The notes: generated by a model from the letters alone, not told the origin. A stretch of 64,000 nt of DNA from Mesorhizobium temperatum (GCF_002284575.1 NZ_NPKJ01000027.1:1-64000), one strand, 5' to 3'. Positions 26,801 to 36,283 are shown, counted from the first letter of the stretch. Made by a program: numbers and translations.

Positions 26801-26933
26801 CGAGCTTGAAGGATCGTATCGCCGCAGCATGTGCGGCTTCTATATCGCCGAAGCCGAGAGCTCCAAGCGTAGTACCGGCGAGACCCGCGCCTGCCGTCTG
26901 CAGGAACGCGCGCCGTGACAGTTCGATGTTCAT
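23847..26933 (-). CDS. fdoG: selenocysteine formate dehydrogenase alpha subunit
   Basis: This is the catalytic subunit that oxidises formate to CO2 with a bis-MGD metal site. It reads through UGA at 26334-26336 as selenocysteine 200 in [18 protein letters not shown], which matches the E. coli FdnG active site. The start at 26933 has GGGAGGA upstream and gives a Tat signal ([12 protein letters not shown]). The [4Fe-4S] motif is CPYCSVACG with a distal CPKG. Total length is 1028 residues, near the 1015 of FdnG. It heads the fdoGHI-fdhE-selA-selB run. Without a working tRNA-Sec the product would stop after 199 residues. Confidence 0.95.
26305..26336 (-). promoter_or_regulatory. Sec UGA codon and SECIS-like hairpin of fdoG
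   Basis: The UGA is at 26334-26336. Starting 14 nt downstream, GGCGA and TCGCC (26315-26319 and 26307-26311) form a stem closed by a GTC loop, extended by flanking G-C pairs. Position and size match the bacterial SECIS apical hairpin bound by SelB. Confidence 0.75.
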
Positions 26934-27408
26934 TTGAATGTCCTCCCGAAGCGGATGCTCCGAAGGGCATCCCGAACCAAGGGTACGAAGGCATTTTGAT
27001 CCAAAATAGGACAAAGTCAAACAAAGCCAAGTGTGTGTTGTACCAGGGTCGTCCGACTGCTCTGCATTTCATACCGACTTATACTTGACAGCTTCACTCA
27101 TGTTTTAGGATGAGAGAGTGCGATTGACGCTTGTCCAAGGATAATCTTACAGTGTCGCGTGGTATTGAAAACGGCTCCCGCGTGCCGGGGCGCTTTTCGG
27201 ACGACGGCCGACGGTGGCATAAGCGTGCGCTCCGAGGCTGCGCATGTGTCCCGCTTTTCCTCATCAAGCGTCTTCGGACCGCTCTCACCGTCTCCTCGTC
27301 TGATCTCTCCGTTCCGTCAAATCGGTTCCCGAACGAGCGCCAGCGTGCGGCCAAGGCCAATTCCGCAGGCTCGGAATCTCGCTCGGTGCCAACCTAAGGA
27401 GGCTTGCC
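26934..27408. promoter_or_regulatory. 475-bp divergent spacer between fdoG and selD
   Basis: No gene is supported here. A rightward promoter candidate for selD is TTGACG at 27124-27129, a 17-bp spacer, and TTACAG at 27147-27152; a second TTGACA is at 27085-27090 without a good partner. On the minus strand TTGACT followed 17 bp later by AAAATG lies about 70 bp before fdoG. I see no FNR or FixK box of the TTGAT-N4-ATCAA form. These promoter calls are weak. Confidence 0.35.
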
Positions 27409-28482
27409 ATGGCAGTCGCCCTCTCTCCTGAAGTCGCCGACGTTCCTGTGCTTCGCTTGACCAGTCTCGCCCATGGCGGCGGCTGCGGTTGCAAGCTGGC
27501 GCCGTCCGTACTTCAGCAGCTTCTCGCAGACCAGGTCGAGACCAATCCCTTTCGTCAGCTTCTTGTCGGCACCGAGACCGGAGATGACGCCGCTGTGTGG
27601 CAGCTTGACGAGGACACCTGTGTCATCGCTACCACCGATTTCTTCATGCCCATGGTGGACGATCCGTATGATTTCGGCCGGATCGCCGCGACCAACGCGA
27701 TCTCCGACGTCTATGCGATGGGCGGCCGGCCAATCATGGCGCTGGCCATTCTCGGTATGCCGCTCGACAAGATGCCGACGCATATGGTCCGAGACATTTT
27801 GAAGGGCGGCCGGGCAGTTTGCGCCACCGCCGGAATCCCGGTCGCCGGCGGCCACTCGATCGACTCGCCGGAGCCGATCTATGGTCTTGCCGTGATCGGT
27901 ACATGCCGGCCCGATGACGTCCGGCGCAATTCGGGCGCGAGGCCGGGAGACGCCTTGATCCTGACGAAGGCACTCGGCGTCGGCATCTACTCCGCCGCCT
28001 TCAAGAAGCAGGCGCTCCCGCCCAGCGCCTATATCGAGATGATCGCCTCGACCACCCTGCTCAACCGGATCGGATCGGAGTTCGCGCAGGATGAGAGTGT
28101 CCATGCGATGACCGACGTGACCGGTTTCGGACTGCTCGGACATGCTCTCGAGATGGCGCGCGGCTCAGGCTGTGTTCTCGTCATTCGTGATCGCGAGGTT
28201 CCGCTCTTTTCCGAAGCGGTGCTGTTGGCAGAGCAAGGATTTGTCACCGGCGCTTCGCGGCGCAACTGGGCGAGCTATGGCGATGCGGTGCTCCTGCCTG
28301 CCGATATGCCGGAGTGGCGGCGCCATCTTCTCACCGATCCACAGACTTCGGGCGGGCTGCTCGTCGCCTGCAAGCGCGACAGAGCGGCGGTCCTGGTCGA
28401 AAAGATTGTCGCGGAAGGTTACGCGTCGGCTTGCGTGATCGGCCATGTCGAGCCCGGCGCACCCGCGATAACGGTCCAGTGA
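27409..28482 (+). CDS. selD: selenide, water dikinase SelD (selenophosphate synthase)
   Basis: SelD makes selenophosphate from selenide and ATP, the Se donor for SelA. CTAAGGAGG precedes the ATG. The glycine-rich catalytic loop [10 protein letters not shown] has C26 and K29, which correspond to E. coli Cys17 and Lys20. DDAAVW and the metal-binding Asp of TGDDAA, plus [11 protein letters not shown], are family hallmarks. The 357-residue length is normal. It is divergent from the fdo operon, so supply and use of selenium are encoded side by side. Confidence 0.95.
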   Translation: MAVALSPEVADVPVLRLTSLAHGGGCGCKLAPSVLQQLLADQVETNPFRQLLVGTETGDDAAVWQLDEDTCVIATTDFFMPMVDDPYDFGRIAATNAISDVYAMGGRPIMALAILGMPLDKMPTHMVRDILKGGRAVCATAGIPVAGGHSIDSPEPIYGLAVIGTCRPDDVRRNSGARPGDALILTKALGVGIYSAAFKKQALPPSAYIEMIASTTLLNRIGSEFAQDESVHAMTDVTGFGLLGHALEMARGSGCVLVIRDREVPLFSEAVLLAEQGFVTGASRRNWASYGDAVLLPADMPEWRRHLLTDPQTSGGLLVACKRDRAAVLVEKIVAEGYASACVIGHVEPGAPAITVQ

Positions 28483-28620
28483 AGCCGTTAAACCTGCGCG
28501 CCTAGCGAGGCGAGGTGTGGACGCGATGAAATCTGTAACCGTCGAACGTCATCTGGCGTGATGTGCGCCTCGGCTCTTGATCGCTAAGCGCCGTCTCGGG
28601 TGCGGCTGTGCGGATATTCC

Positions 28621-29580
28621 CTACGCGACATGCACTGTGCGCTGCCTCGGCTTGATCGCGGTGGCCAGCAGCAGGCCGGCGACGATAAAGGCAGCGCCGG
28701 CGAGGTCGTAGTCGTGCAAGCCTTCCCCAAGGAACAGATAAGCGAGCACGGCAACGAAGACAGTCTGCAGATAGAGCAGCATGCTGGCGCGCCCGGCACC
28801 AAGCGTCTCGACGCTGCGGTTGTAGAGGTAATACATCAGAGCGCCGCCCGGGCCAGCGACATAGGCGAGTGCCAGAAGGCCGTTCGCATGCAGCGCCGAA
28901 CGCTCCCCGGAAAACAGTTCCCAGAGATAAAGGGGCAGTGCGGCCAGCGCGCCGGCTCCTAGCAGCAGGACCACCATCGGCAGAAGCTCGATAGCGAATT
29001 TGGAGCGACGCAGCAGCACAGTGTAGAGGCCCCAGCAAAACGCGCTGCCGACGATCCACAACTCGCCGGGATTGAACTGGAGCCGCATCAGCGCGGTAAG
29101 GTCGCCGCGCGCTACGATCACCACCATCCCGACCAGAGCGAGCAGCGCACCAAGCGCCTTCCAGACGCCGAGGGGCTCGCCGAGCACGAAGCGGGCAAGC
29201 ACCATGGTTATGATCGGCGACAGGGCCATGATGATGCCGGCGGTCGTCGCGTCGGTGTAACTGAGGCCCGTGTAGATCATGCCCTGACAGAGGGTCAGCC
29301 CGATTGCGCCGATGGCTACCACCTCGATCGCCCGGGATTGGACCAGCACGAGCATCGCCCCATGATGGCGATGGACGATAGGCAGCAGGATCGCGCAGGC
29401 GAGCGCCAGCCGCCAGAAGCAGAGCGCCCAAGGCGGCATCTCGGGGGCAACCCACTTGGCTGCGATGTAGACGCCGGCGGACAGGAGCCAGCAGAGCGTC
29501 GCGGTGGAATAGGCGAGAGGAAGCGATACCCCGGCTGTCGCCTTCGCTACGCTTGGATGGGCTATCGGCAGCGATTGCAT
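28621..29580 (-). CDS. EamA/DMT-family transporter
   Basis: The ATG at 29580 has GGAGGAG 6 nt upstream, giving 319 residues; the upstream open frame is not coding-like. Ten hydrophobic segments arranged as two EamA halves are visible, for example YSTATLCWLLSAGVYIAAKW at the start and QTVFVAVLAYLFLGEGL followed by LAGAAFIVAGLLLAT at the end. Members export small metabolites or amino acids; the substrate here is unknown. It converges with selD. Confidence 0.88.
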   Translation of the reverse strand: MQSLPIAHPSVAKATAGVSLPLAYSTATLCWLLSAGVYIAAKWVAPEMPPWALCFWRLALACAILLPIVHRHHGAMLVLVQSRAIEVVAIGAIGLTLCQGMIYTGLSYTDATTAGIIMALSPIITMVLARFVLGEPLGVWKALGALLALVGMVVIVARGDLTALMRLQFNPGELWIVGSAFCWGLYTVLLRRSKFAIELLPMVVLLLGAGALAALPLYLWELFSGERSALHANGLLALAYVAGPGGALMYYLYNRSVETLGAGRASMLLYLQTVFVAVLAYLFLGEGLHDYDLAGAAFIVAGLLLATAIKPRQRTVHVA

Positions 29581-30038
29581 GTCCGTCTCCTCCACCGCCG
29601 ATCTTAGCAAGATTGCTGCGTCTTGCCGAGCAGCAACGCCTCCTATTTCACCAATCCTTGTGCGGCGGTTTTTGTTTTCCGTGTGGAACACAGGCCAACG
29701 ACGAAAGATCGACTTCTGCAGCCGTAGACAAATGCTGCCAGATCGGATCCTCCCGCCGATCACAACCCGCGACCTCTCCCCCGGGCGCGGGCTGTCATCC
29801 ATTTGACCGATGCGCTGATCATGGAAGGTACCCACATTACAAACTGGATCAGTCCCTCTGATCCCAACAGACCGTTGCCCGCGACCTCTCCCGGAGGCGC
29901 GGGCTTTTCAATTCACAGGCTGGTCCGCAACGCGGCGCTTTTCAGACATTTAGTCCGAGCAGTTGAACGTCTGCTGCCCAGCGCCCGACCTGAGCCTTAT
30001 AACCAGCCTTTCGAAGCTGGATGATGGACCGACATATC
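29581..30038. other. 458-bp spacer with two related hairpins
   Basis: No gene is supported. Two copies of a CCCGCGACCTCTCCC...GCGCGGG hairpin lie about 110 bp apart (29766-29791 and 29877-29904). The second has 7-nt outer and 4-nt inner arms and is followed by TTTT, like a rightward intrinsic terminator, yet the genes on both sides are on the minus strand. Confidence 0.5.
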
Positions 30039-30932
30039 TCAGCTTTTGTGTCGAAGCGCGTCGACGAGCAGAGTGAAAGCGGGGGACGCTTGACGGCGGC
30101 TGGGATAATAGAGGTAATATCCTGGCCAAGCCGGCGACCACTCATCCAGCACCCGCATAAGGCGACCGCTCTTAAGATGAGGCTCCGCCACGTCCTCCGG
30201 CACATAGGCGAGGCCGAAACCATCCAGCGCGGCTTCGAGAATCCCGACGGTGCCATTCAGGACGATCTGGCCGTCCACCCGCACCTTCAGTTCGCGACCG
30301 TCTCGCTCGAAATCCCAGGCCCACAGCCCGCCATTGGTGGAAAAGCGCTGGTTGATGCAAACGTGACCGGTCAGTTCCAGCGGCGTCGTCGGCGGCGGCC
30401 GCCCGGCGAAATAAGACTTCGCACCAACGACGGCGAAGCGGACATCCGGTCCGACGCGTACGGCGATCATGTCCTTTGCAACCTGCTCTCCGAGCCGCAC
30501 GCCGGCGTCGAACCGCTCTGCGGCGATGTCCGTCAGTGCATTGTCAATGAAGACCTCGACCATGATGTCGGGATAGTCCGGCAGCAGCTTCGCCAGCTTC
30601 GGCCAAAGCACGGATTTGAATGCGTGATCGCTGGCGGTGAGCCGAATGGTGCCGGCGGGCCTCTCCCGCAACTCGCTCAATGCATCGAGTTCGGCCTCGA
30701 TCTCCGCGAAATGCGGGCCGATGTTGCGAAGCAAGCGCTCGCCGGCCGCTGTCGGTGAAACGCTGCGGGTCGTGCGGGTCAGCAGACGAAGGCCCAGGCG
30801 CTCTTCGAGCTCGCGGATCGTGTGGCTCAGTGTGGACTGCGAAATCCCGAGCTGCGCGGCGGCCCGCGTAAAGCTGCCTTCCCGTGCGACGGCCAGAAAG
30901 GCCAGAAGCATATCATGTCTTCCGCGCTGCAT
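30039..30932 (-). CDS. LysR-family transcriptional regulator
   Basis: The 297-residue protein has the N-terminal winged HTH (LLAFLAVAREGSFTRAAAQL, then SQSTLSHTIRELEERLG) and a substrate-binding domain beginning near residue 90 (GTIRLTASDHAFKSVLWPKL). The ending with YLYYPSRRQASPAFTLLVDAL is typical of the group that controls transporters and oxidoreductases. Its usual divergent partner is missing: upstream there is only a gene fragment. Confidence 0.92.
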   Translation of the reverse strand: MQRGRHDMLLAFLAVAREGSFTRAAAQLGISQSTLSHTIRELEERLGLRLLTRTTRSVSPTAAGERLLRNIGPHFAEIEAELDALSELRERPAGTIRLTASDHAFKSVLWPKLAKLLPDYPDIMVEVFIDNALTDIAAERFDAGVRLGEQVAKDMIAVRVGPDVRFAVVGAKSYFAGRPPPTTPLELTGHVCINQRFSTNGGLWAWDFERDGRELKVRVDGQIVLNGTVGILEAALDGFGLAYVPEDVAEPHLKSGRLMRVLDEWSPAWPGYYLYYPSRRQASPAFTLLVDALRHKS

Positions 30933-31032
30933 TTATGGCTCATGCCGATAAGTCGATACTCATTATACAAGCTAGTGAGACGAGTTGCACCCGGGCACGA
31001 TCGACGTGGAATGTCCTAAACGGATCAGGCGT

Positions 31033-31164
31033 TCGGTGATCGACAACCGCAACGGGCGCGTCACGAACGCCAACTTCGCCGAATATGCTGTGCCGGTTCA
31101 CGCCGACGCGCCGCCCGTCATGGACGTGATCTTCGTCGACAAGGAAGACCTATCATGCCCTTAA
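31033..31164 (+). pseudogene. fragment of a xanthine dehydrogenase-family molybdopterin-binding subunit
   Basis: The plus-strand frame ending at TAA 31162-31164 reads VIDNRNGRVTNANFAEYAVP and then HADAPPVMDVIFVDKED. This corresponds to the D-x-R-x-G-R-x-x-N-x-x-x-A-E-Y block near the C-terminus of the large subunit of xanthine dehydrogenase or PaoC-type aldehyde oxidases. About 40 residues are left; the rest of a 700-plus-residue gene and the final domain are absent. It shows that a deletion or insertion took place here. Confidence 0.7.
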
Positions 31165-31590
31165 ACGTCTAAAATGGTAGAGGGGAGGGAACTGCAATCC
31201 AACATTCTCCGTGCGCCGGCAAAACCGGCGGGCGGTAGCACTTCCACTCGGTGCGCCAGCACACCGCATCGCCGACACCATCGCTCTTGGAGCGAATTTC
31301 TTCATTCCCCTGCCAGCCGTGGCGCGCGGATCATTTCGGCTTCGCCGGAGAGCGTGGCGACCCACGCCGTCAGCTAACCACTTCTCGCGACGCGATAGAG
31401 GGGCAAAGAAAGCTTTGCGACAGAGCCCGTTTGGGTCCCAAGCGACACACACCGTGGCCAGCAACGGTAAGACTGTGATACCATTGCACAAGTTGCGTCG
31501 CCGCCGGCAGACTGCCGTTCCCGCGAAGCCGGACAAGCGCAAGTGCTCAGTGTCGTAAGTCTCAACCCGTTGAACAAGTAGCTGCGGATT
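31165..31590. other. 426-bp spacer upstream of nuoH
   Basis: No gene is supported. A TGGTAGAGGG motif at 31175 resembles motifs at 49154 and 59882, and a CGCCGG/CCGGCG hairpin is at 31214-31230. The promoter of nuoH should lie here, but I see no convincing -35/-10 pair or FNR-type box. Long minus-strand frames across nuoH are shadows. Confidence 0.4.
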
Positions 31591-32577
31591 ATGGAACTTG
31601 TCTTCGCCCTTGGCCTGATCGCCTTCAAGGTCGCGTTGCTGATTGCGATCCTGCTGCTGCTGCCCTTGCCGCTGACGTGGCTCGAACGCAAGATCGCCGG
31701 GCACATGCAGCAGCGGATGGGGCCGATGCGCGTGGGGTGGCACGGCTTGCTGCAGCCAGTGGCGGATGGAATCAAGCTCTTGACCAAAGAGGACCACATC
31801 CCGGCCGAGGCCGACCGCTTCCTGTTCAAACTGGCGCCGATCCTGGCGCTCGCCCCGCCCTTCGTGGTGTTCGTCGCGATCCCCTTTGGCGAAAGCGTCT
31901 CGGTTCTCGGCACCGAGATCACGCTCTACGTCTCCAACATGAACGTGGCGCTCCTTTTCGTCTTGGCGGTGATCGGGATCGAGGTCTATGGCGTCATCTT
32001 CGGCGGCTGGGCCGCGAACAGCAAATACGCGGTCCTGGGCAGCCTCAGAACCTGCGCGCAGATGATCAGCTACGAGATCCCGATGGGGTTCGCAGTCATT
32101 GGCGTGGTAATGCTGGCGCAATCCATGAGCCTGCTCGATATCGTGCGGGCACAGGCCGATGTCTGGAACATCGTCTACCAACCGGTCGGGTTTTTCGTAT
32201 TCTTCGTCGCCGGGCTGGCCGAAGCGCAGCGCATTCCATTCGACCTGGCGGAGGCGGAAGGCGATCTGGGGGCCGGGTTCCATACCGAATACAGCGGCAT
32301 CCGCTTTGCGTTCTTCATGGTCAGCGAATACGCCGTCATGCTGCTGGTGTCGGTCCTGTCGGTCATCCTGTTCTTCGGCGGCTGGAACGGCGTGCTGATT
32401 CCGTTGCCGCCGCTCCTCTGGTTCGCGCTCAAGGTCGCGTTCTTTCTCTATGTGTTTATGTGGTTCCGCTTCACCTTCCCGCGCTATCGATACGACCAAC
32501 TGATGGCGATCGGGTGGAAAGTCTTGCTTCCACTGTCACTGGCGAACATAATGATAACAGGTGTTGCTTTCCTTTGA
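31591..32577 (+). CDS. nuoH: NADH-quinone oxidoreductase subunit H
   Basis: NuoH is the membrane subunit that forms the quinone chamber with NuoB and NuoD. The 328-residue product has eight hydrophobic segments, the LTWLERKIAGHMQQRMGP loop near residue 30, and the acidic loop FDLAEAEGDLGAGFHTEYSG near 220. The ribosome site before the ATG is weak. It is the first gene of a rightward arm with nuoI and a CBS protein, inverted relative to the remaining nuo genes. Confidence 0.95.
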   Translation: MELVFALGLIAFKVALLIAILLLLPLPLTWLERKIAGHMQQRMGPMRVGWHGLLQPVADGIKLLTKEDHIPAEADRFLFKLAPILALAPPFVVFVAIPFGESVSVLGTEITLYVSNMNVALLFVLAVIGIEVYGVIFGGWAANSKYAVLGSLRTCAQMISYEIPMGFAVIGVVMLAQSMSLLDIVRAQADVWNIVYQPVGFFVFFVAGLAEAQRIPFDLAEAEGDLGAGFHTEYSGIRFAFFMVSEYAVMLLVSVLSVILFFGGWNGVLIPLPPLLWFALKVAFFLYVFMWFRFTFPRYRYDQLMAIGWKVLLPLSLANIMITGVAFL

Positions 32578-32600
32578 GGGCCACTCCAAGCGAGGCGGCG

Positions 32601-33167
32601 ATGTCGCGCGCACTGCACATAAGTGGAGCATGGATCGGCTGGGCATTCTTCGCCGATCTGGCGGACGCTCTGGCGCTGACTTTCGGCTACATGTTCTCCA
32701 GATCCGTGACCATGCAGTATCCGGACAAGGAGAAATGGTTACCCTATTCGCGTTACCGCGGGCACCATTTCCTGAAGCGCGACGAAGAGGGCGAAATCAA
32801 ATGTGTGGCCTGCGAACTCTGCGCGCGGATTTGTCCCTGCGACTGCATCGAAGTCGTCCCCTACGAGGACGAGAAGGGCAACCGGCGCCCGGCAAAATTC
32901 GAGATAGACATGGCCCGCTGCCTGTTCTGCGGGCTGTGCGAGGATGCTTGCCCGGCGGACGCGATCGCGCTTGGCCAGCAGTACGAATTCTCGAGTTTTT
33001 CCTCGCGTGACCTGGTGGTCGGACGTGACGACCTGCTCGGCAAACCGGGCAAGGCGACGACCGGCGGCGGCGTGGTCGCCGCGCGCCTGAACACCGAACA
33101 GGACGTCCTGGTCGAGACGAGCGAGCCGCAGGGATACAACTGGTGGCGGAATATCCGCCGAACGTGA
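32601..33167 (+). CDS. nuoI: NADH-quinone oxidoreductase subunit I
   Basis: The start at 32601 follows nuoH by 23 bp; the open frame further left runs through nuoH out of frame. The 188-residue protein holds two ferredoxin motifs, CVACELCARICPCDCI and CLFCGLCEDACPADAI, for clusters N6a and N6b, the last steps before N2. An N-terminal amphipathic stretch binds it to the membrane arm. It also carries the RYRGHHFLKRDEEG block typical of NuoI. Confidence 0.95.
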   Translation: MSRALHISGAWIGWAFFADLADALALTFGYMFSRSVTMQYPDKEKWLPYSRYRGHHFLKRDEEGEIKCVACELCARICPCDCIEVVPYEDEKGNRRPAKFEIDMARCLFCGLCEDACPADAIALGQQYEFSSFSSRDLVVGRDDLLGKPGKATTGGGVVAARLNTEQDVLVETSEPQGYNWWRNIRRT

Positions 33168-33206
33168 ACGCGCGGCAGCCGTCAAGCCGGAGCACAGGAG
33201 GCTCAG

Positions 33207-33647
33207 ATGCTTGTCCGCCAAATCTTGAAGACCAAATCTCCCGAGCTCATCTCGGTTACACCAGATCAGACGGTCGTAGAAGTCCTGCGGCTGTTTCGGG
33301 ACAACAACATCGGATTCGTGGTCGTCAGCCGTTCGCCCGGGGAATGCCTGGGCACGCTGTCGGAGCGGGACTGTTGCTATGCGGTGGCTGAATACGGAAT
33401 CGAGGCGCCCACAATGCGGGTCGCCGACATCATGAACCGCAGTGTGGTGACCTGTTCGACACAGGATTTGCTGCCCTTTGTGATGTCGCTCATGACCGAC
33501 CGACGCACGCGCCATGTGTTGGTCATGGATGGCGACGCTTCTGTCGGCGTGGTGAGCATCGGCGACGTGGTCAAGCACCGGCTCGACGAATTGCTCCGTA
33601 CCGAGCAAGCGTTGAGCGATTACATTGCCGGGACCCCTTATCACTGA
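33207..33647 (+). CDS. CBS-domain pair protein linked to complex I genes (copy 1)
   Basis: AGGAGG lies 6 nt before the ATG. The 146-residue protein is two CBS domains: LISVTPDQTVVEVLRLFRDN with LGTLSERDCCYAV, and VVTCSTQDLLPFVMSLM with VGVVSIGDVVKHRLDEL. CBS pairs bind adenosine nucleotides or related ligands and act as energy sensors. The last 7 bp overlap the end of nuoG on the other strand. It is related to the 143-residue CBS protein at the other end of the cluster. Confidence 0.9.
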   Translation: MLVRQILKTKSPELISVTPDQTVVEVLRLFRDNNIGFVVVSRSPGECLGTLSERDCCYAVAEYGIEAPTMRVADIMNRSVVTCSTQDLLPFVMSLMTDRRTRHVLVMDGDASVGVVSIGDVVKHRLDELLRTEQALSDYIAGTPYH

Positions 33648-36283
33648 GGATGCAAACCAGAGGGAGCCGATTCGGGTGACCTGCCCGGAAGCTCGGCAAT
33701 GCCTCGGCCGCGACTTTCAGGGCGCGCCTCGACTCCGGTGGCGAAGGCAGCGTGCGCCTTTTGAACCTCCACCGGACAAGGGTATTCGCCCCGCCGCATA
33801 AGGCTGTTGAGACGCAGGTCTCTATAGTTTTCCGGTACGAACACGAGGCCCCGGGGAAAATGCCTATTGACCTTGAGCTGCGCCCTCAGTTCGCCCTGGG
33901 TGGATCGTACGATCACCTGATCGCGATCCGAAAGGCCAAGCTGCGCGGCGTCCCACGCGCTCATCTCGACATATGGGTCATCCGCGACCGTATTCAGGAT
34001 CTCCGAGCGTTCGGAAAGATATCCATTGTGGAACAGGCAGTTGCCGGTGACCAACATGAGCCGGTCGGCCGCATTCGGGGTAGGCGGGGGGGCGAAGAAC
34101 TCGCCAGCCGGCGGCGTCGGGTCCGCCGTGGTGAATGCTCCGTCGGCGCCAAGCCCGTCCGGCGTCAGCCCTTGGTAGGCCGGAACCAGCTGGGCAATCT
34201 CGCCGAAGATTTCGCCTTGTATCGACGGTTGCAATGCCTGGTTGCGGAGCGCTGCGACGAAGTCCAAGATCGCCAGATTGCCCCGCGCCTCGAAGGCGGG
34301 TTCGCGGAACTTGCGGACCGCCTGGATCCGGCCCTCGTTGTTGGTGAAGGTGCCGGATTCCTCGCCATAACCCGCCGCAGGCAGGACGACATCGGCCAGA
34401 CCCACGGTATCCGTGAGGAAGGTGTCCTGCACGATCAGGAGATCGGCCGCATCAAGCGCCCGCTTCACGAATCCCCGGTCGGGATAGGCCATCAGGGGGT
34501 CGCTTCCGGCGATATAAAGCGCGCCTACCCGCCCCTCGTTACAAAGCGCCAGCATGGCGTCGAGATCCGCGCCCGGCTCAGGTGGAATTTCGGCGCCCCA
34601 CGCCCGTATGAGAACTGTGCGCGCCGCATCATCATTGACCGGGCGCAGCCCCGGCAGGGCCGCCGGCAGAACCCCCATGTCCCAGGCGCCCAGCTGGTTG
34701 GCTCGGTCGAAGAGGAACTGCATCGCTGGGCCCTTGCCGAGCACGCGGAGAACCCGCAACAGGTTGGTGAGCTGCTGCAGCGTTGCGCGCGCTTCGGAAA
34801 GCCTCAGGAGGTCGGCGCTGACAAGCACAGCGACGCTCCCGCCGTCCAGCAGCGCAGCGGCTAGACGGCCCGGCCCGTCGCTGCCGGTGGTCGCTGCTGC
34901 CCAGCCGGTTGCCGCGCCGACGCCCGCAAGAACCTCGCTCGGCAAGGCTTGGCCGGCCGCCGCCACGAGACCGGCCACCACTGCGGCAAGGGCCGCAGCC
35001 TCAGCGCCCGGAGCAACACGAACGACCGCTCGGGCATCGGCGTCCAGCCGGGATGGCCGCGCCGAGAGCATGAGCAACCTGGTCTGCCGCCGCCGGGCGC
35101 TGTCTCGCAGCAGGTATTCGGTGACCGGGTTCTCGTCTGTGACATTGCCACCGACGACAAGCACGCAGTCGTTGCCGATCACCTCTTCCAGCGGCGCGCG
35201 GCTGTGGAAGCCCGCCACGAACGGGCCGAGCGTATCGAAGGGCGTGGACCAGCGCGACGAGCAGTCGATGTTGTTGGTCCGGAATACCGTCCGCATCAAC
35301 TTCTGGAACTGGTACAGCACCTCGTTGGGCAGGCGCGGCGAGGCCAGCCCGCCCGCAGCCTTGCTCTCGACGGCCGACAGGCGCCGGCGCAGGTAGTCCC
35401 CGGCTTCGTCCCAGGAAACCGGAACCAGTGCGCCGTCACGACGGATCATCGGCCGCTTGATCCGGTCCCGGCTCCCGACGAAGTCGAGGCCGAAGCGCCC
35501 CCGAACGCAGAGCGTTTCGCGATTGACGCCATGCTCCCACTTCGAGCGGACCCGCATGAACTCGCCCTTGCGCGCGCCGACGGTGAGCTGGCAGCCGGTG
35601 CCGCAATGCGGGCAGACCGTGTCGGTCTCGACCAGATCCCAGGGCCGCGCCTTGTAGCGATAGGGGAAGCTCATCAGTGCGCCAACCGGGCAGACCTCGA
35701 CGCAATTGCCGCACTGGTCGCAACTCGCGAGACTGCCCTCGAAGCCGGTGACGGCGGTGTCCATGCCTTTTTCGATGGTGCCCAAGGCGACCGCGCCGAC
35801 CACGTCCTCGCACATCCGGACGCAGCGCTGGCACTGGATGCAGCGGTTGACGTTCATGATGATGACCGGGCTGAGACGGATGTCCTCGGAGTGGAACACA
35901 CGTTTGGCATCGCGGAACCGGCTTTCCCGGGGCCCGTATGCCATCACCATGTCCTGAAGCTCGCACTCGCCGCCCTTGTCACAGATCGGGCAGTCGAGGG
36001 GGTGGTTGGCAAGCAGCATGTCGAGCATGGAAGAGCGCGTTTCGTCGATCAGCGGCGTGTTCGTCCGCACCACCATGCCGTCGGTGACCGCGGTGGCACA
36101 GGAAGGTTGCAGCCGCCGCTGCCCTTCGATCTCCACCAGGCACATGCGGCAGGAGGCCAGCGCCGGCAGCCGCTTCAGATAGCAGAAGGTCGGGATTTCG
36201 ATGCCCAAACGCTCGGCGGCCTGCAGCACCGTAGAGCCTGCCTCCACTTCCAGCGTTTGTTCATCGATCGTGACGCTAACCAT
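33641..36283 (-). CDS. nuoG: NADH-quinone oxidoreductase subunit G
   Basis: The ATG at 36283 (MVSVTIDEQTLEVE) fits the 2Fe-2S domain start; only weak AAGAAG precedes it. The 880-residue protein has the [2Fe-2S] ligands in CYLKRLPALASCRMC, the His/Cys N5 region, CIQCQRCVRMC and CDQCGNCVEVCP, then CPHCGTGC with a distal Cys, which supplies the extra N7 cluster found in some bacteria. A long molybdopterin-oxidoreductase fold follows without cofactor. It is the last gene of the leftward arm. Confidence 0.95.
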   Translation of the reverse strand: MVSVTIDEQTLEVEAGSTVLQAAERLGIEIPTFCYLKRLPALASCRMCLVEIEGQRRLQPSCATAVTDGMVVRTNTPLIDETRSSMLDMLLANHPLDCPICDKGGECELQDMVMAYGPRESRFRDAKRVFHSEDIRLSPVIIMNVNRCIQCQRCVRMCEDVVGAVALGTIEKGMDTAVTGFEGSLASCDQCGNCVEVCPVGALMSFPYRYKARPWDLVETDTVCPHCGTGCQLTVGARKGEFMRVRSKWEHGVNRETLCVRGRFGLDFVGSRDRIKRPMIRRDGALVPVSWDEAGDYLRRRLSAVESKAAGGLASPRLPNEVLYQFQKLMRTVFRTNNIDCSSRWSTPFDTLGPFVAGFHSRAPLEEVIGNDCVLVVGGNVTDENPVTEYLLRDSARRRQTRLLMLSARPSRLDADARAVVRVAPGAEAAALAAVVAGLVAAAGQALPSEVLAGVGAATGWAAATTGSDGPGRLAAALLDGGSVAVLVSADLLRLSEARATLQQLTNLLRVLRVLGKGPAMQFLFDRANQLGAWDMGVLPAALPGLRPVNDDAARTVLIRAWGAEIPPEPGADLDAMLALCNEGRVGALYIAGSDPLMAYPDRGFVKRALDAADLLIVQDTFLTDTVGLADVVLPAAGYGEESGTFTNNEGRIQAVRKFREPAFEARGNLAILDFVAALRNQALQPSIQGEIFGEIAQLVPAYQGLTPDGLGADGAFTTADPTPPAGEFFAPPPTPNAADRLMLVTGNCLFHNGYLSERSEILNTVADDPYVEMSAWDAAQLGLSDRDQVIVRSTQGELRAQLKVNRHFPRGLVFVPENYRDLRLNSLMRRGEYPCPVEVQKAHAAFATGVEARPESRGRGIAELPGRSPESAPSGLHPQ

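Noticed and set aside
23847..27020. fdoG appears as two frames separated by a stop, like a pseudogene
   Set aside because: The stop is TGA at the exact Sec position of the family, the two parts are in the same frame and a SECIS-like hairpin follows.
27131..27397. 88-residue plus-strand frame in the fdoG-selD spacer
   Set aside because: It would need a TTG start without a ribosome site and its composition is not protein-like.
31153..32499. 448-residue minus-strand open frame across nuoH
   Set aside because: Histidine, aspartate and glutamate-rich shadow of a hydrophobic gene; nuoH itself is unambiguous.
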